The notes under the pieces are model-generated. The model did not search any database, was not told where the DNA came from, and was given only the letters and a program-made list of their open reading frames with translations. A program made the translations under genes and the position numbers. A stretch of 64,000 nucleotides of DNA from Pterois miles (Eukaryota > Chordata > Actinopteri > Perciformes > Scorpaenidae): the NCBI GenBank assembly GCA_947000775.1, contig CAMQGK010000416.1, positions 336,001 to 400,000 on the forward strand. The letters are read 5' to 3'. This document shows, one piece after another, positions 24,751 through 36,584 of this stretch. Every line of letters begins with the position of its first letter. Position 1 is the first letter of the stretch.

Positions 24751-25058
24751 ATTTTTAAAGAGAACTCGTTTAAATAGAGTCTTAAACTCATAACTCTGAT
24801 AAAATGATTTTGTCCTTCTATGAATGAATTACTTCTTACCTTAATACTGATTCATACAACTGAATATGAAAAAGACTACACTGGAGCATTTTCCTTGAGT
24901 CATTAATCTTTAAATGATGGCAGGTAATTAGAAAATCCTGTCTATAATGATTAGAAATGGTCCATGATATTAAACTAGTTGTTGTCCATCCTGTCTATGG
25001 GCTGTGGATATCAACGATGAGCTGTGATAGTGTTTAGTCCTGGTTCTGGTGAGCTCAC

Positions 25059-25244
25059 CCAGGCAGTGTGGTTCCTTGCCACTCCAGTAGGGGGTGCTAG
25101 CATTGCGGCAGGTCAGCACGGTGGGGCCTTGCAGGCGGTAGCCGGTCAGACAGGAGAAGAAAGCCTCCCCTCCAGAGTGGAGGCTGCTCACTGATACATC
25201 ACCGTAGAGAGGCCGCTGGGGGAAGACACAGCTCAACACAAAGG
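25059..25244 (-). CDS. sez6: sez6-like exon: sushi (CCP) domain 1
   Basis: A 186-bp exon, phase 1 at both ends, encoding 62 residues: AFVLSCVFPQRPLYGD, VSVSSLHSGGEAFFSC, LTGYRLQGPTVLTC and RNASTPYWSGKEPHCL. It is one complete sushi domain with four cysteines, the GYRLQG turn and the conserved Trp (PYWSG). One N-glycosylation sequon (NAS) is present. The acceptor is tctctgcag (25245-25253) and the donor gtgagc (25053-25058). The first Cys follows the CUB1 end directly, as in SEZ6 proteins, and GDVSV with LHSGGEA is close to the SEZ6 family first sushi. Confidence 0.92.
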
Positions 25245-26513
25245 CTGCAGAGACAAAAACCAAGGAGTCAGAAACTGAGAGATTTAAGACTGAGACAGAG
25301 AAACAGAAAGAGACACAAATGGAGAGGGTATTAAACTGAGAGAAAGTGAAATTTCAGCAAGGGCTGACGTTTGATTTCAGAAGCTGAGTTTGAGCCAGCA
25401 GCTCATGTATCACAACAAAAAGAGCTTCCTGACAAAGTCCATGCAGCCCTCTATAAGCTCCAATAACGTGCTGTGCTGGTGTTGTTTAGGCTATAAATGG
25501 TTTTAGTTAGGGGTTGCTGGGAGATGTGTTTGTAGCATGAGGAACTGAATCCAGGGCAAAAACAAATCTCAGAAAACCCTGGCTATAACTGGAGAAATCA
25601 GGTGTACCAGCAGAAATGGGCAATTTTTAGCACATTCACTCATCCAGATTTTGGTGGCTGGGCATAGTGAGTACACTACTAACATGACTTTAGAGGTTAT
25701 GAAAGTGAAATGGGCAAAAGGTCCTTTCTGAAAAGCAGAACCCCCTTACTCAGTGGATGTTGTGAGTTTCAGGTATTGCAAACCAAAGAGATGAATTAAA
25801 GAGATTGAGATGAGAACAGAATAATCAATACAAATTATAGGCAAAGAAATGCACAAATAAGCCTAGCTAAGAAATCACTGGTATAACAAACAGTATCTAT
25901 AATATAATGGCCCACATGGTGAATTCAGTAAAGCACTAAATCCTTCAATACAACAGAGTCTGTAGATGGTATTTCTCTTAAATCCTCAACTTGGCTTCAT
26001 AAGTTAAAGGGGACATTTCATTCTCATTTTCAAGTTCTTATGTGTATTTCACGTTTCTTCTAGATTATATTTTATATGCTTTAATGTTGAAAACATAATT
26101 TTTACTGTTTTTGTTTATAATGTCTGTCTGAATATAGATATATTCACCCTCTGTCTGAAACACTCCATTCAAGCATCGGCCTCTTTAAGTCCCCGTCCTG
26201 AAAAAAAAGCCCCTGCAAGAAAAATATGGTAAACCTTTGCAAAAGTAGGTCTCGAGCTGTGGATGGAGATACTCAGATTGAGGGTGGTATATTCTTATGA
26301 GCCGGCATGTTACATACGAAGGGGAGTCAAATCTGACCGGCTTGTTAAAACACTGACTGGTTTGTCTTATTACAGTTTCTGGTTGGTAGACAGTCCAGAT
26401 ACCCAAACGTAGGTGAACAAGCCCTGAAAAAGTGAGTTTTTTATGATCCGCTTTTAACATAACATTTCAGTAAGCTATAAGCTATATCAATAAGCATCAA
26501 TCAAAGTTAAAAC

Positions 26514-29232
26514 TAGGGATGTTAATAATTAAATGTTAACCAACATTAAGAATTTCAACAGATAAATGCTGTCAGTTAAATGGTAAATGAAATATTAAAA
26601 TGAATTAGAAAACAGCAAAACTCAGATGAGCGGCTTGTCAAGCTGGTCCACCTTAACAGCCCACCTTAAGAGAGTCTGAGCTGGAGTTGCAGATACAGGA
26701 AGTTGGCGCTGAGGAGTCGCAGCATTTATTCACCTACAAATACACGCACTGTCTGCTAGAGCTACAAATGGACACAAACGGTCTGTCAGACACTCGCTAA
26801 CATTACACCGCACAGACAGAGTAACGTTACACCGCGCTGAGAGAGTAACGTTGCACTGCGCTGACAGAGTAACGTTACACCGCACTGACAGAGTAATGTT
26901 ACACCGCTACACCGCGCTGACAGAGTAACGTTACACCGCGGTGACAGAGTAACGTTACACCACGCTGAGAGAGTAACATTGCACTGCGCTGACAAAGTAA
27001 CGTTACACCGCACTGAGAGAGTAACATTACACCGCACAGACAGAGTAACGTTACACCGCGCTGAGAGAGTAACGTTGCACTGCGCTGACAGAGTAACGTT
27101 ACACCGCACTGACAGAGTAATGTTACACCGCTACACCGCGCTGACAGAGTAACATTACACCGCACAGACAGAGTAACGTTACACCGCGCTGAGAGAGTGA
27201 CATTACAACGCACAGACAGAGTAACGTTACACCGCGCTGAGAGAGTGACATTACAACGCACAGACAGAGTAACGTTACACCGCGCTGAGAGAGTAACATT
27301 ACACCGCACAGACAGAGTAACGTTACACCGCGCTGAGAGAGTGACATTACAACGCACAGACAGAGTAACGTTACACCGCGCTGAGAGAGTAACATTACAC
27401 CGCACAGACAGAGTAACGTTACACCGCGCTGAGAGAGTAACGTTGCACTGCACTGACAGAGTAACGTTACACCGCACTGAGAGAGTAACATTGCACTGCG
27501 CTGACAGAGTAACGTTACACCGCACTGAGAGAGTAACATTACACCGCACAGACAGAGTAACGTTACACCGCGCTGAGAGAGTGACATTACAACGCACAGA
27601 CAGAGTAACGTTACACCGCGCTGAGAGAGTAACATTACACCGCACAGACAGAGTAACGTTACACCGCGCTGAGAGAGTAACGTTGCACTGCACTGACAGA
27701 GTAACGTTACACCGCACTGAGAGAGTAACATTGCACTGCGCTGACAGAGTAACGTTACACCGCACAGACAGAGTAACGTTACACCGCGCTGAGAGAGTAA
27801 CATTACACCGCACAGACAGAGTAACGTTACACCGCGCTGACAGAGTAACGTTGCACTGCGCTGACAGAGTAACATTACACCACACTGACAGAGTAACGTT
27901 ACACCGCGCTGACAGAGTAACGTTACACCGCGCTGACAGAGTAACGTTACACCGCACTGACAGAGTAACGTTACACCGCACTGACAGAGTAACGTTGCAC
28001 TGCGTTGACAGAGTAATGTTATACCGCTACACCGCGCTGACAGAGTAATGTTACACAGCGCAGACAGAGTAACGTTACACCGCACTGAGAGAGTAACATT
28101 GCACTGCGCTGACAGAGTAACGTTACACCGCACTGAGAGAGTAACATTACACCGCACAGACAGAGTAACGTTACACCGCGCTGAGAGAGTAACGTTGCAC
28201 TGCGTTGACAGAGTAACGTTGCACTGCGTTGACAGAGTAACGTTGCACTGCGTTGACAGAGTAACATTACACCGCACTGACAGAGTAATGTTATACCACT
28301 ACACCGCGCTGACAGAGTAATGTTACACAGCGCAGACAGAGTAATGTTACACCGCGCTGACAGAGTAACGTTACACCGTAAAGACAGAGTAACGTTGAAC
28401 TGCGCTGACAGAGTAATGTTATACCGCACTGACAGAGTAACGTTACACCGCTACACCGTGCTGACAGAGTAACATTACACCACGCTGACAGAGTAAGATT
28501 ACACAGCGCTGACAGAGTAACATTACACAGCGCAGACAGAATAACGTTACACTGCGGTGACAGATTAACGTTACACCGCACTGACAGAGTAATGTTACAC
28601 GCGCAGAGTAATGCTACACTGCGCTGACAGAGTAACGTTACACCGCACTGACAGAGTAATGTTATACCGCTACACCGCGCTGACAGAGTAACGTTACACA
28701 GCGCTGACAGAGTAACGTTACACTGTGCTGACAGAGTAACGTTACACAGCGCAGAGTAATGTTACACTGCGCTGACAGAGTAACGTTACACTGCGCTGAC
28801 AGAGCGACGTTACACAGCGCAGAGTAATGTTACACTGCGCTGACAGAGTAACGTTACACTGCGCAGACAGAGTAACGTTACACAGCGCTGACAGAGTAAC
28901 GATACACTGCGCTGACAAAGTAACGTTACACCGGGCAGACACACAGCTGACAACCTGGCAGTTAAGATAAGATAAGATAAGATGAACTAAACTGAATGGT
29001 GCGGTGCTGATTTACTGGGAAAGTGGCTGCATGTGTCCTCGACACTACAGTGGCTGCCACAGTAACTCTCCCAGATGGGTGAACAGGGGACTCTTGTCTG
29101 TTTTGCTCATATGCTGCAGCTGGTGCACCACTGGATGTGACGCACTAATCTTGTCGGTTAATAATCAGTTAAAGGGTCAGTAATCAGTTAAAAAATGTTT
29201 AAAAAAAAAAATAATGAAACTTAGCATCCCTA
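26514..29232. mobile_element. Inner hAT-like element carrying the 24-bp minisatellite
   Basis: The left end is tagggatgttaat and the right end, reverse-complemented, is tagggatgctaag. The flanks are gttaaaac on the left and ttaaaaac on the right, 6 of 8 matching, consistent with a decayed 8-bp target duplication as made by hAT transposases. The interior has no transposase; 2.1 kb of it is the minisatellite. Class is inferred from the ends only. Confidence 0.55.
26800..28945. repeat. 24-bp minisatellite, about 90 units, with higher-order structure
   Basis: The unit begins GTAACGTTACACCGC and ends GCTGACAGA. Its core TAACGTTA is a perfect 8-bp palindrome, and CpG is frequent. Variants (gagaga for gacaga, acattac for acgttac, tgcactgc for acaccgc, gtgacattacaacg) are arranged in blocks. 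A 240-bp tandem duplication (10 units) is visible: about 27285-27525 equals 27525-27765. An 8-bp extra piece (ctacaccg) recurs in units near 26905, 27130, 28027, 28300, 28450 and 28668. Because 24 is a multiple of 3, long artificial frames up to 384 residues stay open on both strands. Confidence 0.97.
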
Positions 29233-29870
29233 TTAAAAACACATCTTCAGGTATTACTACTTTAACACTCATAATACCCAAAAACTCAGCTAATCTATTT
29301 CATCACGAGTGTGAAAAAATCAGATTTGCTTTGTAGACAAACAACACAACTATCATCTCTTTCTGTTTCAAATACTGTTAAATCCTAACTAGTACATGGG
29401 AGTTTGTGATGCCACCTTTTATTCAACAGAGCCTCATACAGGTCTTACCTGCTGACATGAGAGCAAACTGAGTTTTTTAAAATTTCATTGTAACTCACTG
29501 TGTTTGAGGGTAAAAGGAGGTTCTCCATGAGAAAAATAAAGCGTTTTTTGAACATTAAAAAAATATGAAGATGTTGTAGCAGAAACCGCAAATACAAGTA
29601 TGTACCTGAAAATGAGCATAATAGGTATTCTTTAACTATGTTCAAATATCTACCACAATCTGCTGTTCTGTATGAATTTTCAGACTGTATTTATAGGACC
29701 ATATTTTTGTAAATGTGACGTAAACCCTATAAGCCCTTAACACACTGCCACAGTCAAACTGATTTTTAATTAAGCTGTCTACTTAAACAGAGGTAAATAA
29801 AATAGGAAAATACACAACAACACCATACTGACATTTAGTGTAGCAGTGTCCCCCTGTGGCTAGCATTTAC

Positions 29871-29934
29871 ACTCACACACACACGCACACACACGCACAC
29901 ACACACACACACACACCACACACACACACACACA
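29871..29934 (+). repeat. (CA)n microsatellite, interrupted
   Basis: A CA run of about 64 bp with two cgcaca interruptions and one ccaca break. Confidence 0.9.
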
Positions 29935-31354
29935 GTTGTACAAAGACCTGCCACTTCACTGCCAATATATGAGGAACATGTGCAGGCTGGCTCTCAGGTG
30001 ACCAGTTAACTAACTGGCTTTTTTATCGCCGCTGATTTGTCTTCCTTCAGCCTGCTGGCATTCAGCCAAACATATTAATAATATATTTCTGCTAAAGACT
30101 CTGATCCATCTCACTGTAATTGTCCTAGTTTTATTGTTAGCCCTCGGATGGCTTGGCAGTAGTGCTGCTATTGATTCTGTCTGTTGGGGACAGCGCTGCG
30201 CCTCAGGCGAGGAAATATGTAGGGAGATTAAATAGGCCAATAAATGACAACCTACGACCTCGGCCGCCTCCAACACTCTGTTAGAGCTGAGGGATGTTCG
30301 CCAGCTCTATAATGTCTCACAGAAATAGACATAAGAAGAGAAGTTTTGGTCTTTATAGTATTTCTCATTAGAGCAACATCCCAGACTAGTGCTGCCATAG
30401 CAGCAGCTGCTGGAGCTGTGTCCTATCACTCCCTGAGCTAGTCATTACCATGGTCAGCTCTAGCTATTAATATCCAGCCCAACCAAAAACTATGAGGCTC
30501 ATAGGCTCACTGGAGACTAGAGAAGAGATGAAAGAGCCATCATGGTAGCATTGTGGCATCATAACACTGGTGCTAAAGGGAGCTTTCACAGAGAGAAATT
30601 GCCTTTGGAGCAGTAAAATGTCTGCTATTTGCTGCATCACTTTGTCTTCGTAGACCTTAAGGCCATATATCATGTTTTGGTTTTAATGAAAGGTTATTGA
30701 TAATCGCTTTTATTTTTCTTCTCTGTCACAAAAGAGGTGCAAGTTGACCCACAGTGTGGTGTTTACTGGAGCACAAAACGAGAGATGAATAGAAAATATA
30801 AACGCTGTAAATGCATGGAGCAAAAGGACTGTTGAGTAAATTAGGGAAAGTTTTCAACAAAGTTCCTTTGAAAATGACCATAATATTGTCCATAGCACTG
30901 GAGGCAGAGGAGGCTGCTGCTCCTCTATTGTTTTGAGAGGCAAGAGGAAGATAAAAATATAAAAAGAGTAATTGGTTGAAAAAAAAAGTGAAGTTTTTGT
31001 GGGCATCGAGGGTGATAGAGGAGGCTGAGCACCCTCCATCCTCCGTTTGGACATCTCATATCAACTCAATGCATTTCTTTTTTTCACGCTTTTTCTGTGA
31101 TTGGCCGAAACATGTCAAGTGACGGTGAACCTCCCTTGGTTTCCTTCCAATCAACAAGCAGTAGAATACGAGATTCACAGCTCATTGGTCCAGTGATGAT
31201 GATGACATGTCCAGATGTCATCCCCAGTCTCTGCCGCTGCACTGTAACAAACAGGCAGTAACGTATCAGACAGCAGCTAACTAGGAAATGAATTATAATG
31301 TGTAAAATGCTGTATGTGTCTATGGAGGCAGATGATCATCATCATTATCCAATT

Positions 31355-31642
31355 AGAAGGCGGCTTGTCTGCTGTGAAAAGCTGGATGTCGTGTAATTTC
31401 CTGCTCCTAAATTCAGATAAAACTGAGATGGTGGTGAATGGCCCTGCTCGACAGAGACAGTTGGATCAAGTAACTAGATAAGTGTGTGATATCCTAATGT
31501 CCGACAGCCAAGAATCGTGGTGTTATGTATGATACTACGTTCTCTTTGGATCGGCACATTAAAGATATGAGACTGTCTTCTTTCACATGCAGTACACATC
31601 ATAGCTAAAATCAGGTTTGTTTTTTTATCTGATGCAGAGACC
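31355..31642 (+). pseudogene. L2/Rex-type LINE reverse transcriptase, C-terminal fragment
   Basis: The conceptual translation gives CLSAVKSWMSCNFLLLNSDK then TEMVVNGPARQRQ, the well-known WM-NFLLLNSDKTE block that follows the catalytic core in L2-like LINEs. Downstream, after stops and frameshifts, SDSQESWCY and the segment ending LKSGLFFYLMQR correspond to the DxSLSF and KIRPFLS regions. The copy lacks the YADD motif, the endonuclease and a clear 3' tail, so it is a dead 5'- and 3'-truncated piece. Confidence 0.7.
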
Positions 31643-33066
31643 ATAAAGTCCCTTTCCTGCTGTACAAAAAACCCACAAATACTCACTAACATCTGGCTTT
31701 TACCTTCACTGGAAAAGGTTACAGTCATCATTCATTCCCAGACAAATGACTGTGGTGTCTACTGCTGTCGTCACACAGGCTCCAGCTCAGGTCAGCAGTG
31801 ATGAAACATGACAACCCGGTGGACACGCTAATTTTCACCCCTTTTCTGGTGTGATGCATCAAAGTGAATATATAATAAATAAAATGAACAGGGATATGGA
31901 CTATTATATAATTCAACATGCAAATCATAGATTGAATATGCTGTCCTCAAAGCCACCAGACCCAGTCAAGCAGTAATTTTACTTTGCTGATCATTAAAAC
32001 TTGATTCAAACCTGTGAGAAAACAAAATAAAACTCACAAACACCATCTTTGTCTTATCACCGTCCTAACCATCACCAGCTTTGGTTTGAAAGCTTGAATG
32101 ATAGACTGAATAAGTAACTGATATTACAAGATGGAGTAACTATCCTGACATTTTCATTTTCAACCCTGCTTCCGCTGCCAGCTGCTGCGTCCGTGACGTC
32201 AAAGATGACGCAGCAGGAAAAAGCAAGAGAAGAGCAATGGCTTACTCACAATGGGATAGGAGTCTATTGCCTTTTTTAGCTGATTTTCCCATGTAGATTT
32301 TAACAGAGAAATGGTATTATTCCTGCCTTTGAATCATCTTTCCTGTAATGTTTTGTTATCAGGCCTGCAACATGATAATTCTGGATTAATACATGACATA
32401 AAAATATTTGGTTACTGCTGCAGATTTTACAGTTTGGTTCAGTGGCTGAGAATAGTGTTTTAATGTGGGGATAGGCCTACTCTCACAATGTCAAGTGCCC
32501 TGAGTGTGGGAAACCAACAAAAGGCATGCTCAAAGCCTTTGGCAAAGAAAGCAGATAACATAAATTTGATGCTAAGAGGGGCATCTTCAAATTATTGCAT
32601 ATCTGTATATACCTTTATCTTACATGGTTGCGACACGATCAATGTGACAAAATTTGTCCATAGACAGACAGCTGTATAAACACCTGGCAAAATATTTAAA
32701 ACAGCATCTGTGATAGTCCCCGCTAGGCGTCTCCAGGACCACATCTGGACACAAACTGACGGACAAGGTGAAAACGGTACCAGCGTCATGGCTTGTAGTT
32801 AGATTTGTCTGAATAATGAAACCAACGAGGCTACATGATTCTGAGCTGTAAAAGCAGACATATTAACCAGCTCTGGACAGCTGAGCCGATCAGAGTGACT
32901 CACTGGACAGTATGAAAACACAAGTTAATCATTGTGCACACAGGTGAGAGCGAGGCTGTGTATGGGACACGTTCTCCCGCTGCACCACCTGTAAGCACAG
33001 GTCGGGTGTTTCAGGACCAACGGCAAACATGAAACGAAGCTTCTTGGTTACAGACGACTGTTAAAG

Positions 33067-33596
33067 TGTTAGGGATCGTAGGTCTTAGTCTGTGTCTCTG
33101 TGTTGCATGCTTTTATTTTGGTGCACTTCCTGTTTTATTTTGGCATGTTTAACCTCTCCTCTCGTTGCAGATCACTTCACTCCCTGCCCTGCATGTTTCC
33201 CTCCTGCACATTTGAGCACCGCCCGCTGACCCAGTTTTCCTCACAGCTCACCTGAGTCTGATCGTCGCCCCTGATTGTGTCCACCTGTCCATAGTTAGTC
33301 ACTTCCTTCACTAGTACTTAATGTGTGCTCCCCATTCCTGCTGTGCCAGTTCGTCTTGCCTGTTACCAGTGTCTAGCGTCCCAGCATTATTTCGTATTAT
33401 TGACTCCTCGTGTTTTTGATCTACTGCTCGTGTTTTTTGACTACGCCCTCAGCCTCTGGATTTGGATTTGTTTGCTTGCTATTATTGATCTCTGTGTACC
33501 GACTACTGCCAGTATTAAAGACGCCGATTTTTGCCTAGCCCTGTATTCAGTGTATTGCATTTGAGTCCAGACCTGCCTGTTGTTATATGCATAACA
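33067..33596 (+). mobile_element. Solo LTR of an LTR retrotransposon, with 5-bp target duplication
   Basis: The element starts TGTTAGGG and ends GCATAACA, the TG...CA termini of an LTR with an inverted TGTTA/TAACA. It is flanked on both sides by TAAAG (33062-33066 and 33597-33601), a perfect 5-bp target duplication. It is 530 bp long and contains a likely polyadenylation signal (agtattaaagac, about 33513). No internal retroviral-type genes are next to it, so it is a solo LTR left by recombination. A diverged relative lies at 59870-60345. Ty3-type or ERV-type cannot be decided from the LTR alone. The 79-residue frame within it is not a gene. Confidence 0.8.
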
Positions 33597-35431
33597 TAAA
33601 GATCAAATGATAAAGTGTGTGCTCAGATCAGTTTGTGGACTGAGGGAAACATCTGGGCAGAGCTGATTAAGATAAGACAGAACTTCATTTAATCTGAGGG
33701 AAATTGCTGACATAACGTTCCAAACTGCAAACCGCCACAGTCAACCATTTCATTTCATTGATCATTCATTGAACATTTAGCAACATGTGATGTTGAATGT
33801 GCATCATGTTATACTCTGACTTTACACACTTAACTTTCCTCTCAGTCAGCTTTCTGTTGTGATGCAGATTAAAGGAGTGACTGTATCATCACATTCTCAC
33901 TCCCAACTCAAATACCGCTGCTGATCGGTGGTCCTACGCCTCATACTATTACTACGAATATTACTACTACTACGACTATACTATGACGCTCTAGGTTCCC
34001 CTGTTGCATCAGTTTTGCACGAGTCAGTAGGGGTCGATCAAAATTATCTTCCAGTCTTGACCGTCAAAATCAGAAGCAAGATCTCACCTCCGCCCACTTT
34101 CGTACGTTGCTAGCACAGCTGGACTCACGAAATGTAACAGCCACTTCACTCATAGTTAAAACTATAAACCAGCACAAAAATCACAAGAAAATCACTGTTG
34201 AATTTCAGCCTACATGCATGTTTTCTTTTTTTTTTTTTTTTCAACTCAGCATTGTTGAATTAGAGCAGCTGATAGCAGCAACAACTTAGCAGGAGTACAG
34301 AGTTTTCAAAATAAACTTACACAATAAAACTACTTGGTTAGGTTTAGATAGTCGTTTGGGTTAAAATAAGCATGTATTTTACATAAAATAAAATGTTTGT
34401 CATGTAAATGGAATTACTTGAATTCCTAATACATAATACATCTACAGTAATAATAAGTCAATGATAACTTGGTATCACAGGACACAAACGTCTCCTGGGT
34501 GAAAGTCCAGTTTGGTTGGCCCGTCCAACTAGTGGTGTAGTGACACACACCGCACAGCACTATATTAATACACCTACTATGGATGAGTTCTTTGAACACA
34601 GGTGTATTTTACTCATTATTTCAACACATTGTTGGGACACTCGCTCTCTCTGTGGGCAATCCCACCTCATAATATACTGTATAAGCCCTGCATCCAACCT
34701 CCCCTCCCACCTGTCCTACATAGACTCCCCCTACACTACGTCAGCTCTGAGCATCTAATAATGACATGGATGAGTTCACATTGTTTTCTGAAAGCCCCGT
34801 GTGTCCCATACAGATGCTATAGGGTGCTTTGGTGCATCGGTATCAGACACCGACCAAGCTGCTATATTTGATGAGCTGGAGTGAGACCAGGTTGACTGTA
34901 CAGACTCACACTTAGGTGGTTCAACCAGTATCCAGATATATTTTTGTGTTTTTCAAAACACACATTAGCTACTTGTTTCAGTGTGATGAGGAAAATAAAT
35001 TTCTGATAGTGAGAAAGGACATGCATATAGGAAAACACAACTTTATGACACAAATACTTACTGTCTGCCATAATGAGTAAGTAAGCAAGTTTGCTATATT
35101 GTTAATATGGTTGTATTGTGTGTTTTTAATCAATTCATCCAGCTTTACAGGGTTTACAATAGAATGTATGTCACTGTCAACAAATCCCACGGAAAGTCCA
35201 ATATCCACCATGTGTCTCAGCTCCGAGCCCATTAGTTCCTACTGAAGATGTGGATCATTGAAAACACCTTTATAAAAAGACTCAGTCATTTCCTAAAGCT
35301 GCTGCTGTTTTTAACTACAGTGTATTAGTTGTTTCCCACTGCAGGTGAATGAAATGTCCATTGTGACACTTTCAGCACTCAAAAATTAAATTTCTGTTTG
35401 ATCTTTAAGAACTGAAGTAATTGACATTTAA

Positions 35432-36584
35432 CCCTCTGAGACCCACAATAGACAAGTTTTTGTGTTTTGTAGGGGTACGGGGGGTCTTACATAGCAGGAG
35501 CCAGCAGGTCAACAGTAGACATCACATAGAAGTGATGTACATCATCTGAAAGCTGGAAACCTGAAGATTAATTTGAGATGCAGATCAGCACTGTGTCAAG
35601 TTGTTCTCATCAAAAATCAGAAATAAACATGAACGAATGAATTCACTAAATTAAATTATAAAAACATATAAGAACAATATGACCAAAATATATGATGTCC
35701 ATCAACATGCTCTGTTATGTCTCATAAGTTGTTGCAGCAATTTTAGGGGTGGCGGCATTTGTTACACAGATTTGTTTGCTTTAAATTTACCCCTTTATTC
35801 CATATCGAGCATTATCAAAATGATCTATAATCCATCCAAAATACCACATTAAGATACCAAGACCTGGAGGAAAACAATAGAAAAAGCCATGCTGTGATTT
35901 AGTGTCAAAAAGCTTTGACATTTGAAAATTTCTGCAAGAATTACATTTTTCCGCAGCGCACTTCGGTTGTGTAAACTGCTCAGAAACCCCCTTATTTTCA
36001 GTGTATCTAGGAAAGCCATCCATCCTCTGAACGCTCCAGGTCTCTAGTTTGTGGCTGTAAAGTTTCATGAGGCTGTGACCATCCTAGAGGTCACCACAGG
36101 TCATTTTATACAGTGAGGTCAAGTTTCAAATTGACATGGCTGCTATGGGGACTAACATCATCACACAAGAATACATTTGGACTCATTAGAGTCCAAGCAA
36201 GAGTCTCAGCTTTACAGTGAGGCCCAATTTATGGAATTCCAAGAGGGACCTGAGTTTGGAGAAATATAGAAAAAAAGGCAGAAAAGGCACAAATAACACA
36301 TTAATACTGCATGATTTTTTTTTTTTTTTGCCCCAAACTGCACGAGATTATCATAAAGTGGGCATGTCTGTCTTGTGGGTACCCGTAGAATCCGTTTTCA
36401 TTCACATATCTCAAGGTCAGAGGTCAAGAGATCACTTCCTCACCAAAATTTTGGAGCGTTATTTAGCCTCCTTCCCGACCAGCTAGCACGACACAGTGCT
36501 AGATTCCTAGTTACCAAGTAGGATTTCTAGTTTCATATGATATCAGTATCTTCCCTCTAACTCAGGGACAGTAAAGTCAGAGAG
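35432..36584. mobile_element. piggyBac-like non-autonomous element, 1153 bp, TTAA-flanked
   Basis: TTAA stands immediately outside both ends (35428-35431 and 36585-36588). The left end is CCCTCTGAGAC and the right end, reverse-complemented, is CTCTCTGAC. A TTAA target with ends starting CCY is characteristic of piggyBac-type elements. There is no transposase frame. The right half (36060-36470) shares a module, inverted, with 7940-8545. Confidence 0.65.

Larger units (their letters stand above)
20193..25058 (-). other. sez6: sez6-like intron (4866 bp) between sushi 1 and CUB2
   Basis: It carries a TIR element (21341-22063), an (AAT)n run, opposed (GT)n and (CA)n runs, the 11-bp minisatellite, a (TA)n run and an A/T-rich block to about 24.75 kb. 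I see nothing I can name in 20200-21330 or 24750-25050. Confidence 0.8.
26004..29635. mobile_element. Outer TIR element split by a later insertion
   Basis: The left arm starts ttaaaggggacatttcattc and continues with ctcattttcaagttcttat. The right arm, reverse-complemented from 29635, reads ttaaagaatacctattatgc and continues ctcattttcaggtacatact. The inverted repeats can be followed for about 100 bp (ttctgctacaacat against ttctagattatat, ttaatgttcaaaaa against ttaatgttgaaaa). Removing the inner element leaves about 0.9 kb, a size expected for a non-autonomous transposon. Partial relatives lie at 14780-15010 and, inverted, 59490-59750. Confidence 0.7.

Noticed and set aside
26899..28277. Long minus-strand open frames (360 and 384 residues) and a plus-strand frame of 283 residues
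   Set aside because: They are read-throughs of the 24-bp minisatellite; the length is a multiple of three and the unit lacks stops. No start context, domain or codon signature supports a gene.
23154..28945. Possible CRISPR arrays
   Set aside because: Both arrays are head-to-tail repeats without unique spacers, in a vertebrate genome.
33325..33564. 79-residue frame with hydrophobic segment
   Set aside because: It lies entirely inside the solo LTR.
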